From Lasiodiplodia sp. COLG20 (Eukaryota; Ascomycota; Dothideomycetes; Botryosphaeriales; Botryosphaeriaceae): 64,000 nucleotides of DNA. The DNA lies in the NCBI GenBank assembly GCA_009801085.1, contig VNWV01000003.1:3906001-3970000 (forward strand), written 5' to 3'. A program made the position numbers and the translations under genes. Under the pieces are notes generated by a model, which was given only the letters and a program-made list of their open reading frames with translations, was not told where the DNA came from and searched no databases. Positions 52,465 through 63,145 of the stretch are shown in pieces. How positions within the stretch are numbered: position 1 is the first letter of the stretch; each line of letters begins with the position of its first letter.

Positions 52465-54820
52465 ATGGCGCGACTCAACGAGGCCCCGCCGCCGCCCGAA
52501 TCCGTCGATCAGCGTATGTTTACCTTCCCCGCCAACCAGAGCAACCGCCACTGACACCACCTGCAGTCAAGCGCCGCTTCATCAGACAAAACCGCGAGCT
52601 TGCAAAGTATGCCTTCAGCATCACCGTCTTCATCTGTGGAGTTCTAACCCTGATGATCACAGGAACAACTCAGCCCAGTCCGTCCGCATCCGCGCCCTTG
52701 AAACCGAGCAAGCCCGCATTCTTGCCGAGAATCTTTCCCTGCGAGAACAGATCATCCAATTGCAGACAGAGCTTGAACAGTCCAGGGGTCAAAATGCTGT
52801 CGAGCAGATCAGCTCCGTCAAGGACCAGCTCGAGTCCAAGCTCCTTGAGATAGGTAGCTTGGTTGCCGAGCTGAATACAATCAACAAGCCGTCACGCAAG
52901 TCTCGGGCATCAGATGCAGGCCCTTCAAGAGCGGTGGAGCATTTCGAATGGAGACGTGCGATGAAGGAGCAGATGGGTGATCAGGACGACGAAGACGTCC
53001 TACCCACCATCAAAGAGAATAAATACTATCCGCGTCGCACTCTGGAGTATGCTGAAAATGACCGTATTGACGAGAGAAATGCGCTGACAAACCCCAGTGC
53101 TGAGGAGCTCCACGCGGTACTGACGAATGCGACCGACGATTCTCCAGACCTGGGTCCACCACCAGTTGCTCACTTCACCGACGAGGATCCCATCAAGTTT
53201 GACCCCAAGCCAGCAAACGACAACGCCAATGACGACATGGATCTGGACCAGAAGGATGAAGAAGTACTCCCAGCCACCGTATCAGTCAATCTGGAGACAA
53301 GGAGGAAACGGAGGGACAGCTCCAAGCTAGATCTCAGGAAAATGTCCGTATTCCAGTCCCCGGAAGAAATTCACAAAGACGAGAACATTGCACCGGAGCC
53401 TTCAAAAATGGGAAGGAAGAGGAAGCTGAGCGCCACTGCTGAGGAGACAAATGGAGACGCCGGTGAGAAGGATTGTCGGGACGACTTCAGATTTAGCCGC
53501 AGAGGCGGTGATAGAGAGAACCGCCAACCTCTGGAGCCCATCTCCAAGCAGAATTCAACGCTCGACATGCTCATAGCGACTGAGCGTAAGGCTCTAGGAG
53601 ACAGTAAGCCATTGACGCCTCAATTGTTCCCTATCACATCTTTAACCCAAACTATAGAAACAAACACGTCCCCGAAGAAGGTACAGAGGTCGGATTCCAA
53701 ATCGGACACGAAGAAGCTCGAGTTCCCGAAAGAGGCTGCTCGCAATCGGGTGAGAGAGCGGAAGTCAAGAGCTGCAGTGGCCAATGTTGCCCCGATGGAG
53801 TTGAATGACGTCGAAACGGCGGATATCCAAATCGAGGAGGCACAACATCAAGAGCAGCCGGAGCTTCCGCCCAAAACTCCCGCTGGCCTTGATCTCGCCT
53901 CTCCCACATCAACGGAGCCATCAACGACTCGTCAAGAACCGAAGGACACGCCGCCTCCTGGTGAATTCGGCGCTGCCAACACTGACACTTCTGCAGCCGG
54001 ACGCCCGTCGAGGCGTGCTCGGTCCCAAGTCAATTATGCTGAGCCGAGCTTGGTCAGCAAAATGCGCCGTCCTACCAAGGATCTCGTCGACGCAGTGGTG
54101 GATGGTCGGCGTTCATCTGGTGCCCAGTCTGATCAAACCAAATCTGCATCTAACTCAACGAACTCGTTGCGGACCGTAGTAATCAAGCGAGAACGGCCAG
54201 AAGATGCGCATTCTGCCAAATCACACTCCGTATCGGAGCCAGCAGAGCCCCACAGCCCACTGAGCAGTAAGACTGCAGCAGCTCAACTCGCTTCCGAAAC
54301 GCAGATGAAAGAGTATGAGGATAAAGATCCGAAGGATGCGGACGAAAAGCCGACGAAATCCGCAAGTGCAATGAAGGACCTCCTATCAAGCTCCACCTCG
54401 GCAACATCATCTCGAAGGAAGACAAGTGCGATCAAAGACTCTTCAACAGACACGGCCGGTAAGGACCGCCCGGATCTCGCCATCTTCGACTTCAACAACA
54501 CCGATGGATCCTCACAACCTGACGGCAAGGATGGTGCTTCATCGTCACATGATGAGAATGCAGAGCAGATTATGAAGAGAAGCAGGGCTCTTGCAGCGAA
54601 GACGGCCGCCTCATCGAGTAGTCGACGCCACTCTTCAGTCGTGTCGACGTCAATGAAAGACCGGGAGGGTGGGGAGAGAGCAACATCAACTTCCAAGAGT
54701 GTGGCTTTCAGCGATGAGTCGAATCGTGCTAAAGCCCCACGCCATTCGAAAAGCTCGTCTGCAACAGCAGAAGGACGAACGGACAGGAGCTCCACGAGGA
54801 GGAGAAGCATGATGGTCTGA
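52465..54820 (+). CDS. sgo1: Shugoshin
   Basis: Three exons (52465-52513, 52567-52606, 52663-54820) give 748 residues; two small first exons encode MARLNEAPPPPESVDQLKRRFIRQNRELAKNN in pieces. The N-terminal coiled coil (QSVRIRALETEQARILAENL... to about residue 90) is the shugoshin domain that dimerises and binds PP2A. A long disordered, charged middle follows. Near residue 480-510 is the basic SGO motif RPSRRARSQVNYAEPSLVSK followed by MRRP, which binds phosphorylated histone H2A at centromeres. Shugoshin protects cohesin and supports tension sensing. The C-terminal 200 residues are rich in Ser, Lys and Arg. Frame and motifs support the start at 52465; an upstream read-through frame beginning 52331 runs in across the introns and is not used. 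Confidence 0.92.
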
Positions 54821-56149
54821 GATCTGGGTTGATTCGCTTGTCAATTTCAAGTAATGCATTGAATGAACGAACATGGGTTGGGATCGGCAAGATTTGGGTC
54901 GGTTGGGCTGTAAAATTGGCGACATGGGCAGCCGGGGCGCTTGAAAAGGACTCACAATTGGACGAGATGGTGAGGGTGAACCTCTTGTTTCTCATATCCT
55001 CTTGGCTTGGTTACTTCTTGTTTCTTTTTGTGATTGTTAAGATACCAATGCCGTTCATTGCTGATAATCATATTCCTCATGTTAAGATGAAACACACAGA
55101 TGATGTTCGATTGTATGCGTTATGGAACTTGATTGGTCTCTCACTCCGTGGTCTAATCGGACATTTAGTTCCATCGCTCATTTGAGTCGAGAGATGGTGT
55201 TTGTGTATCTAAGGAGACTGCAATCTTCAAGCATCGACGCATTGTTGCTCAGAGCTACTTTTACACGAGTATCTCCCCACAACTACGCCCAGTATTACCT
55301 TTCGCTTCCTTGAAACTCTGTTTCCCGCAGAAATGAGTGCCAGTCAAGCAGAAGAAAACAAAACAGAATAAACAAAAGGGAGGAGGTTCAGAGAACTTTT
55401 TTCTTGGATGATCTAGCGTGTATATTGAGCAGTACTAAACAGACCAATAACACTACAGTCTCGAACTATAGCAAGATCCATGTTTATTGCTTAGAACCCC
55501 GAATTACTAAGTAACTTAATTTTGAATTTGTTGGTTTACTACGAAGTAGGAATAGTAGTTGTGAACGTGATCGCAGGGAGCTTTCGGACTTTACTAGCGT
55601 TGTTCCTGATCCTGTTGCAGGACTAGTGGCTAACTATTTCGGATTGAACCTCAGCTCATTACCAGACTAAAACAAGGGTCAGATCCATCGGACGTAGTCG
55701 TTCCTCGGCTTTTATTCCCTTGGTCTAGAGCTGTCGTTAATTCATCACCCACTTCAACATTGCATCAGTGCAGGCGGTGACGTTGCAAAGTCTTACCGCC
55801 TTCGGACATTCTAAGCGCCCCTCCACGGATCGCTTATAAGCCAAGCCACTTATTAGATGGCTTGGCATGAAACGACTAAGATCAAGCAAGGAGGTACCCG
55901 ATCTGCAAGTAAGCGCGCCGTTGTGAGCCCTGGTTCGGGCATCGTAGGGCCTCAAGATGCGACTATGACCAATGACATACCTCGTGAGATATGCACTTGG
56001 GCTCCTTCATCATGCACTGTTTGAAGTGCTCGTCTATGGTACCTCTATTGCATCCTCGATCCTTCCTCATCCTCATCCTTGGGGCCATCTCCGTCCGTAG
56101 CTGCTGCTTACACCAAAATTCTCTCAGCTACTCTCTCACAGAGGTGGAA
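54821..56149. other. 1.3-kb intergenic stretch, no gene recognised
   Basis: Contains the SGO1 3' flank (frames of up to 118 codons there are not protein-like), an AT-rich section around 55350-55560, and the promoter of the BTB gene. No RNA gene or repeat was found by eye. Confidence 0.45.
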
Positions 56150-56999
56150 ATGGCGGAGTAAGTCTACAGCCCAGGCACAATGGTATACAGGAGGCGTGCT
56201 CACTCTACATTAGCCATCACAGTGAATCCAATGGGAGGAAATCCTCGACGGGAAGTGGAGTGAGCGATCACTCTGCTCGGTCTTCCACCAGGTTTGACTC
56301 CCACTTGAATTTCTGTCTCCATCGTAACTCTTACGAGGAACTGACCAAAACGATGCCATCCTTTCCAGTTTGACAAGCGAGATCATCCAGGTTGACGTTG
56401 GCAGCGGCCAGCGCAAGTACTACATCCACAAGGACATCCTCTGCGCCTCGTCTCCTTTCTTCGCCAGGGCTTGCAACGGCAACTGGAAGGAGGCGAGGGA
56501 GCGCCGCATCGAGCTGCCGGAAGACGAGCCGGAATGCTTCGACAAGTACGTGCAGTGGTTGTACTTCAATGAGCTCTTCGTGGAAGAGCAGAAGAACGAC
56601 TGCGAGGCGCTCCGATGGGGGGACTGGCTGGACGCGTACCTGCTTGGCGACAAGCTGCTCGACCAAAAGTTCAAGGACGCCTGCTTCGACATCGTGTACA
56701 ACCAGTACGAGAACGGCGGGACTCTCTCGCCCAGCGACCAGGCCAAGCTGCTGTACGAGAACCTCCCCGAATCGGACCCCTATCTGCGCTTGTACGTCTA
56801 CGTTTCGGCGTACTGGACGACGCTGGATGACTTCGATCCGGAAGTGTCTGCCGACGCGGCAAATGCGCCCATGGAGTTCTTTCGCGACGTGGCGAAGGCA
56901 TTAGTCCAGATCAGAGACTTGGCTGATAGCAGCAATATCGAGGCGACTAAACTCACGCGCTCTGACTTCTACCGCGGAGTCCACAGCATTAGGAGTTGA
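56150..56999 (+). CDS. BTB/POZ domain protein
   Basis: The main exon, 56369-56999, has no ATG at its beginning. An 8-base first exon, 56150-56157 (ATG GCG GA), with a GTAAGT donor joins it through a 211-base intron to give MADLTSEIIQVDVGSG and a total of 212 residues. The join is the simplest that gives a proper start, but an additional upstream exon cannot be excluded. The BTB fold is clear: VDVGSGQRKYYIHKDILCAS (strand and first helix with the conserved His-Lys), SPFFARACNGNWKEARERRI, LPEDEPECFDKYVQWLY, and then helical LLGDKLLDQKFKDACFDIV. Stand-alone BTB proteins of this size are abundant in Pezizomycotina and may act as Cullin-3 adaptors or dimerisation modules; the function of this one is unknown. 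It is followed by the convergent RecQ gene. Confidence 0.82.
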
Positions 57000-57583
57000 C
57001 AAATCCGAAGCGGCTCAGGTGCGGCTCTGCGAACCGGCTTGTGTTCGGCCATGCAGCATGGGGCAAATGATCTCACTAGCTCTACAAACAGTTCCATGAG
57101 TCTGGCCCGAAGCATCAATATGGCTTTGCTACACGAAAAGTTATTTGGGTTTGTGGTTTGTTGTGATAGTTTTAAGCGCGTCGATTACCAGCCCCCTTAT
57201 TCTTACCGCGATCTGAAGAAAATGGCGCGGCTGGCTACGTGGTCTCCCAGACATTCTTCTCTACTATCCTATTTTAGTTTACTTTCATGCGGGTGACTGG
57301 CAAATTTGTTGTGATGTGGCTAGAACTCACTTCAACAGAACACATCTACACAGTGTGTGGTAGAAGGGCTGACCGTTCTGTATAGTACAAAATATGCTAC
57401 CCTGCACATTCATGGGAAGTTGGTAAACACCAGGGTGCAGACGTAAGTTTTATAACCGTGCAAGTATGCCCAGATAATGAATTCAAGTACCCACGGATGA
57501 CAGGGAATCCTTTTGTCACCCGCTGTCTATGCCCTACATACATAATCTATGACCTGTTGATCTACCTTGGTAGGGCCAGCCAG
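57000..57583. other. Intergenic between convergent genes
   Basis: 584 bases: 3' flanks of the BTB and RecQ genes. No gene recognised. Confidence 0.5.
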
Positions 57584-59196
57584 CTAGTCATACCCCTCAT
57601 CTCCGTACGCCCCGCTCTGCATTTGCGTCGAGCACCATTCCTCGCTCGCCAAGCCCCTATCCTTCCTCCTTATTAGCGCTTCGGGATCCTTACACCAATC
57701 GCACGCCCACTCGCACGGGATCGCTTCGCCGCTCTCGCCGAAGTATGCAGCGATCGACTTATGCCTGCACCTCTTCGTGTCCTCGCAGTAATCCACCAGC
57801 TTCTTTAGGCTCTCGGCCCGGCTCCTATGTTTATCCAGCGCCGCTCTGTTGGTAGCAGCATCCTTCGGCATGTCCCTCGCCATCATAACTACAGCTCGAT
57901 CCCGATCCTCGCGTGCATAGTACAGTATGCACGCTGCGGCCTTGCCGTCGCGGCCCGCGCGCCCCGCCTCTTGGTAGAAGCCTTCGAAGCTCTTGGGCAG
58001 CTGCCAGTGCACCACAAAGCGAACGTCTTCTTTATCAATTCCCATTCCAAACGCCGTTGTTGCCACGACAATCTCGAAACCCGGGGTATTAGCCACCCAT
58101 CCTGCTAGCGCGGCATCCTTTTCTGCGTTCGACAGGCCTGCATGATATGGTTTCGCACCGATGCCGCTCTCGCGCAGCCGCTGTGCCAAAGACTCGCAAT
58201 CCCGACGAAACAGCGTGTATATTATGCCAGAGACGGCATCAGGGCGTTTTCCTGCGGCTTTGAGGGCAGCAACTCGGGCCGGGTCAGCGGTTCGTCGGGC
58301 TTGCACGGCGCGGAGCCAGGTGACGAAGTTGTCGTAATGGTCTTCCTCGTCGCTTTTGAATCTTACCTCGTAATGGAGGTTGGGCCTGCTGGTAGTCATG
58401 GTGAAGAGCTTGAGCTTTTCAGGATCCAGTGCTAGGGTTTTAATGATGTCGTTGCGGACTTGAGCGGTGGCCGTAGCGGTCAGGCAGATGATTGGGACGT
58501 CTGGAAATTCGTGCTTGAAGAAAGAAAGATTTTTGAAGGAGGGACGGAAGTCGTGGCCCCATTCGCTGATGCAGTGTGCCTCATCGACGGCGATGCGGGC
58601 GAGCTCGCGGTGAGAATGGATGATTCGCAGAATGCGGCGGAAGGAGTCCAGTTGACAGTATTCCGGGGTGATGTAGAGGAGACGGGTACGCGGGTGGCCG
58701 CATTGCAGGTCTTCCATTATGGCAGTCTTTTCAGAATACGGGGTTGTGCTGTTTATTGTTGCGACTTTGATTTCAGCAGCTCTGAGCGCCGCCACTTGAT
58801 TGTTCTGGAATTACAGTTAGAGAATGGCGAGCCGGTTTAGGTGGGCACATTGGAATACCATTAATGCCAGAAGAGGGGAAATGACGATGGTGACTGGAGT
58901 CATTAGCGGACTAGCGGGTTTCGACACGGAGGGTAAACGTACGACCGTGGTCTATCACTGCAGGAAGCTGGTAGCAAAGACTTTTGCCGAATGACGTTGC
59001 TGCTTGCAGGAAAACATCATGTCTGTCCAAAGCAGTGTTGATTACTTCGCGCTGCAGGGGTCTGTTGAAAGAAATTAAGCAAAGCTCTGCATGCTGAGCA
59101 GTCGAAAATATACCTGAAGGTTTTCTTGCCAAAGATTCTCTTGAGCGTGAAGTCGATGTCGATCATAGATCGAGAGTTCCTCCTTTCAGCCGGCAT
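57584..59196 (-). CDS. Short RecQ-family DNA helicase
   Basis: Four exons (59114-59196, 58943-59061, 58859-58893, 57584-58804) give 485 residues; the third exon is 35 bases. Motifs in order: QREVINTALDRHDVFLQA (motif 0 and Q), ATSFGKSLCYQLPA (motif I; Ser-Phe-Gly-Lys-Ser replaces the usual Gly-x-Gly-Lys-Ser, as in some fungal relatives I recall), VISPLLALM, YITPEYC, VDEAHCISEWGHDFRP (motif II plus aromatic loop), LTATAT, SGIIYTLFRRDCE, YHAGLSNAEKD, VVATTAFGMGIDK and QEAGRAGRDG (motif VI). A zinc-binding Cys set follows (RCRHKSIAAYFGE, PCEWACDWC). The protein stops soon after, without the winged-helix or HRDC domains of Sgs1/BLM types. It is a 3'-5' unwinding enzyme for replication or repair, in the nucleus. 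Donor choice at 58942 (GTACGT) is preferred over GTCGTA nearby. Confidence 0.93.
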
Positions 59197-59698
59197 CCTG
59201 GCGTTGTGAGAAATGAGGAAAAGCGACTAGAGTAGAGAGACAAGTCACGGGGAGGTGGTGCAAATGGGCTTGGAGACGATCAAGAGAAAAGTGTGGCGTC
59301 CGAGATTGAGCGGATAAGGCAGTAGGGCGACCACGCATTTGGCCTCATCATCGTCCGTTGCACGCGTTCACGCGGTCATAGGCGCTGTGCGATACTGAGC
59401 TGGGCCGTGGCTGGGGACGTCTGTCCAATGCGACGCGTGGTTGATTGTCGGTGCAGAGGGCGACGCGGCGACGCGAGGTCAGGCCGTCGCTTACTAGGCA
59501 ACGACTTGCCACCGAAGCTTTCCCCAAATGGCAGGTTCAACATCAACGGAAACTCTACATCATACATTGCTCGGATAGACACAGTTCCTACAAGCTCGTT
59601 TCGTAAAACCAACCATTGTCCTTTATCCTTTTCGTCCCACGTCCGTATCTACATCTATAATCTCCAGAAATATACAAAAAATATAGCTTACACTTCGT
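59197..59698. promoter_or_regulatory. Promoter of the RecQ gene, two ACGCGT sites
   Basis: 502 bases between the RecQ start and the 3' end of the PPR gene, both on the minus strand. ACGCGT occurs at 59362-59367 and 59433-59438, about 170 and 240 bases before the RecQ ATG, with further ACGCG cores near 59462-59475. These are candidate MBF sites, fitting a replication/repair gene. Confidence 0.45.
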
Positions 59699-61618
59699 TT
59701 ATGTGAGCGCTGCCTCCGCCTGAGCGTACCGAGCAGTCCCCAAAAGACTGAGAATAGCCTCTAGGTCCTCTTCTGAAGGGTTCCATCTCTTCCTTATCTC
59801 CTCCCATACTTCTCGCGTCCGCGTCTTGTCTGTGCATTTGGCAAATGCCAGGATGATGACCTTGGCGATGCTGCGATCCAAAAATATGTCCTCATTTTTC
59901 TTATCCAGAGCCATGGCGAAAGCGAGCCACGTGCCCTCCAGCCTCTCTTTCGTCCACGGAGAATAGCGCTCGCCGCCGTGTTTCTGGAAGCCCCAGAATA
60001 GGGAATAGAACATGTCGCCCTCGAGCGGGATGTTGTAGATGCGATCCATTTCATCCAGCAGGTCGGTGATGCGGTTGATGTTGCCAGATTCCATCCCGTG
60101 GTACCGAATAAGCGTCTTGAACGTACCGTAGTCCGGTCCCACCGGAGAGTGCTCCTGGATTTCTTTATGCGCCTCGGCATTTCCTCGTGTACGCTCAGCC
60201 GCTTTGTTTAGCAGCTGCCCGAGCTCTCGACGCTGCCGCCAGTTTCGTGGTGCGATTTTCGTCGTCTCCCGCATGCCCTGCATGCTCTTCATCCGCAAGA
60301 AGACTTGTTCTGCTGCCGCAGGCTCACCTGCTTTGAGAAGAGCTGTGATGACGCAGTTCAGAACGGCTGTATCCACAATTTCTCCAGCATCCACTAAGTC
60401 CTTGTATGCTCTCCTCACGCCTTCTCCATCCCGCGCCAGCCCGCGCCACATTATAGTGCTCGTCCGGAAAAATCGATCCATCTTAAGACCTCGCGCTGTC
60501 ATCTCGTTCTTGACCATCTCGGCGAGTTTGTACTTCCCTGCTTTGACTGCTATGTCGAAGAGGATGTTGAAGGTGACGTGATTTCCCCTTGTCCCGGCCT
60601 GATGCTCCATTTCTCGCCACAACCACAGCGCCGACTCGACCTCGCTGTTCGAAATCTTGCGGAAACACCTTCCAGCGAACTGAATCGCCATGTTCCAATC
60701 CGCTAGCGCAATCGGGATCTCTGCCGCCTTCATGTCGTCAATGACAGCAAGATATCTCATCATTGATGCCTCTGAGCGCTTCCTCACGACGCCCAAGCAA
60801 TGAAGCAGGTTGCGGATCGTGTTATAGGACAGGTACGCAGCACGGGGCCACGACAGGCCCGAGTATATCTCGTACGCGAGCTCCGGCGCCAAATCACGCT
60901 CCTCCAGCAGTTCCTCCAGCTCGCCGATTGACTCGCTTTCCACCTCGTCCTTGTTTGGCCACGGCTTGTGTCTCTCGTGGAACGGGATGCGCCCTTTGTC
61001 GCCGCTGTCCTCACTGCCGTCCCACTCTGACAGTGTCGGTCCTCTTGTTTCCGTCTCTTCTTCGGCCTCCCTCGCTTCCCTCTCTTCCTGCTCTTTCCAC
61101 GTCTCCAAGTGTACGTTCGGGCCATAAAAGTCTACCAGGCGCTTCAATTGGTCCAGCGAAGGCTGCTCCTCGCCCTCGCTCTCTTTGGGCTGCTGCGTCC
61201 CGCGTCCATTGCCCCGCGCGGCTGCCTGCTGATCGCACGGTCTTGCGGCACGGCTGAACTGGCGACGCGCCACGTTGCTGCCCTTCGCTTCCTCATCGTC
61301 CACCCTCTTCCGCCTTGGCCGGCAAGAATTATGTAGCAGGGCGGCATTGGCCATCAATCCCTGCCATTCCCGATGTTTCCGACACGATCCAGCCTGTACA
61401 AGCGCGTTGATGAAAAAGTTGTCCATCTGCTGCGGCGAGACGGTCGGTCTGTTGCTGCTATCGAGAGACGGGCGGTTGTGATGAAAAGCGCGACGTTGGG
61501 CTGGAGAATGGTTGCGATGCGGAGGTGCGAGCGCGGCCGGGCAGAGCAGGGCGAGGAGTGGCCTGGAAGCTATCATGCAGACAGCCGCCGGAGGAGAGGG
61601 CTTGGTGGTGAGGGACAT
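59699..61618 (-). CDS. Mitochondrial pentatricopeptide-repeat protein
   Basis: Single exon, 639 residues. The N-terminus lacks acids and is rich in Ala, Arg, Pro and His (PPAAVCMIASRPLLALL...RRAFHHNR), a likely mitochondrial presequence. A low-complexity charged section (EEREAREAEEETE) separates it from a helical repeat region with PPR-like units: YLSYNTIRNLLHCLGVV, ALADWNMAIQFAGRC, HVTFNILFDIAVKAGKYKLAEMV, FFRTSTIMWRGLARDGEGVRRAY, TAVLNCVITALLKAGEPAAAEQVF and DYGTFKTLIRYHGMESGNI. PPR proteins bind organellar RNA for processing, stability or translation. It diverges over 395 bases from the gene for a mitochondrial ribosomal protein, which fits. A specific target cannot be inferred. Confidence 0.88.
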   Translation of the reverse strand: MSLTTKPSPPAAVCMIASRPLLALLCPAALAPPHRNHSPAQRRAFHHNRPSLDSSNRPTVSPQQMDNFFINALVQAGSCRKHREWQGLMANAALLHNSCRPRRKRVDDEEAKGSNVARRQFSRAARPCDQQAAARGNGRGTQQPKESEGEEQPSLDQLKRLVDFYGPNVHLETWKEQEEREAREAEEETETRGPTLSEWDGSEDSGDKGRIPFHERHKPWPNKDEVESESIGELEELLEERDLAPELAYEIYSGLSWPRAAYLSYNTIRNLLHCLGVVRKRSEASMMRYLAVIDDMKAAEIPIALADWNMAIQFAGRCFRKISNSEVESALWLWREMEHQAGTRGNHVTFNILFDIAVKAGKYKLAEMVKNEMTARGLKMDRFFRTSTIMWRGLARDGEGVRRAYKDLVDAGEIVDTAVLNCVITALLKAGEPAAAEQVFLRMKSMQGMRETTKIAPRNWRQRRELGQLLNKAAERTRGNAEAHKEIQEHSPVGPDYGTFKTLIRYHGMESGNINRITDLLDEMDRIYNIPLEGDMFYSLFWGFQKHGGERYSPWTKERLEGTWLAFAMALDKKNEDIFLDRSIAKVIILAFAKCTDKTRTREVWEEIRKRWNPSEEDLEAILSLLGTARYAQAEAALT

Positions 61619-62013
61619 GAGACGCGGACATGGTGCTAAGCAGCCGGCCTGGGGTCCATTGGCGGGGCGAATGCTGCGCGGAATGATTCGTCGTTATTCC
61701 CTGAAGGAAATCAGCGTTCTGGCTACAGCCACCGCGTGCAGCTGCTCCGGATTGAGGTGTGGCGGCGGTGGGGGAATGGGAAAGTGGATGGGTTGCAATA
61801 ATTGTGACGGAGTTTGCACCGCGGGCGGCGGAAAGCTTCCTTGCACGCCCGGCGATCTTTCACGCTACCACGCACTTTTCCAACATCAACACCCATCCCG
61901 ATCCCGTGCCCGCCCGGCTGTCGCTGCTCACCCCACCCAGCGCGACGCTCTCCCGCCACTGCAGCCCCGTCCTGTGAGCCTTACGACCCGACAGCACCGG
62001 GGCCCGCGCGACA
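61619..62013. promoter_or_regulatory. Bidirectional promoter, PPR protein / mS23
   Basis: 395 bases between two genes for mitochondrial gene expression. No TATA box is evident, as is usual for housekeeping fungal genes. Shared regulation is likely from the arrangement. Confidence 0.45.
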
Positions 62014-62839
62014 ATGGCCCGCACCAAGATGGCCTCGCGCGTTCACCGCGCCGCGACCCAGCTCCTCGAGACGAAGCGCATGAAGGTGCCGCCGCCGTGG
62101 TACGATGTCGTCGCCGACGTGCCGCCCGCGCAACAGCTTGTCCGCCCGCTCCAGCGTACCTATAATGTAAAAGACCTACGAAAGAACGTCCGCAAGCCGT
62201 CTCGCATGTTCCAGCCCCAGAAGCTCGCCTACCAGGAGGACGACCTGCGGAAAGACTTCTTCAAGGACCACCCGTGGGAGCTGGCCCGGCCGAGGGTGAT
62301 ACTCGAGAATGACGGTGCGGACGGCAAGAGATGGGATTGGAGCAAGATCGTGCAGCCAGGAAAGAAGCTGGACGGCGAGAGGTGAGCGTGCTCATTGGAT
62401 TTTTAGGGAAAAAGTCAATATTGGGCCTCTATAACTGATTCCTGTATGCAGCGTCGTTCAACGCCAAATCTGGCTCATGAAACATGAAAAGCTCGATAGG
62501 CCCACGGCCTATGACCGAGCCCGCAAAGAGTTCTACGACTACCGGCACTACGAGGCCATTGAGCAGCGCGTCGCCAAGGAGGAGGCGCTGGCCGTGGGCG
62601 CATACTTTGGCCTAGGCCCGCTCGAGGTGGGTATGGAACTCGAGAACCAGGCCTTCGAGGAATGGAAGTCCTGGGCGCTCAACGAGATCGAGCTCCAACG
62701 CCAGGCGCAGGCCGCTATGTACAGCGGTACCGAGTCGGGAGCCGCGCTGGAAGAAGGCGACCCCTCTCTCCAGGCTACCGCCGAGGGGGTCGAAGAGAGC
62801 ATACCGGCGACAAGCGACGGGCAGGAGGCCCACCCGTGA
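62014..62839 (+). CDS. RSM25: Mitochondrial small-subunit ribosomal protein mS23 (Rsm25)
   Basis: Two exons (62014-62381 and 62452-62839) give 251 residues. Conserved features are the N-terminal SRVHRAATQLLETKRMKVPP and PPWYDVVADVPP, PLQRTYNVK, MFQPQKLAYQEDDLRKDFFK, DHPWELARPRV, and after the intron VVQRQIWLMK, followed by AYDRARKEFYDYRHYEAIEQ. This is the fungal Rsm25/mS23 family, part of the 37S mitochondrial ribosome subunit. The first residues form a basic amphipathic targeting helix. The C-terminal 50 residues are acidic, Ser/Ala-rich and variable. Start and splice sites are unambiguous. It is divergent from the PPR gene and convergent with the TatD gene (306 bases). Confidence 0.93.
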
Positions 62840-63145
62840 TATCTCACAGGGTCAACTTGTTGTGCGAGTGGCTTCTTGTACAATATTGTGGATATACCAA
62901 GTGCTGGGAAACGAAGAAAATCAACTAACATTCTATGATCATGTTTGATGGGGTTCATGAGCCAAGGCATGTGCCATATGTGTGCAAGAGTCCTCTATTT
63001 CTTGCCTTTTAGGAGTCCTGTGGGATTATTGAACCCGGCACTTCAGCTGCTCCTTACTACGGTCATCTTCAAAGGCATAATTATCTAGCGTATTTCTTTC
63101 TTCTCTACTCTATGCGTCACTCTGCAAAGTAAACCTCCACACATT
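62840..63145. other. Intergenic between convergent genes
   Basis: 306 bases of AT-rich 3' flank for the mS23 and TatD genes; nothing else is visible. Confidence 0.5.

Noticed and set aside
52331..54820. An 829-codon open frame covering the shugoshin gene
   Set aside because: It reads through two introns with non-protein-like Ser/Pro/Arg sequence and skips the true start at 52465; splicing restores the conserved shugoshin N-terminus in a different frame.
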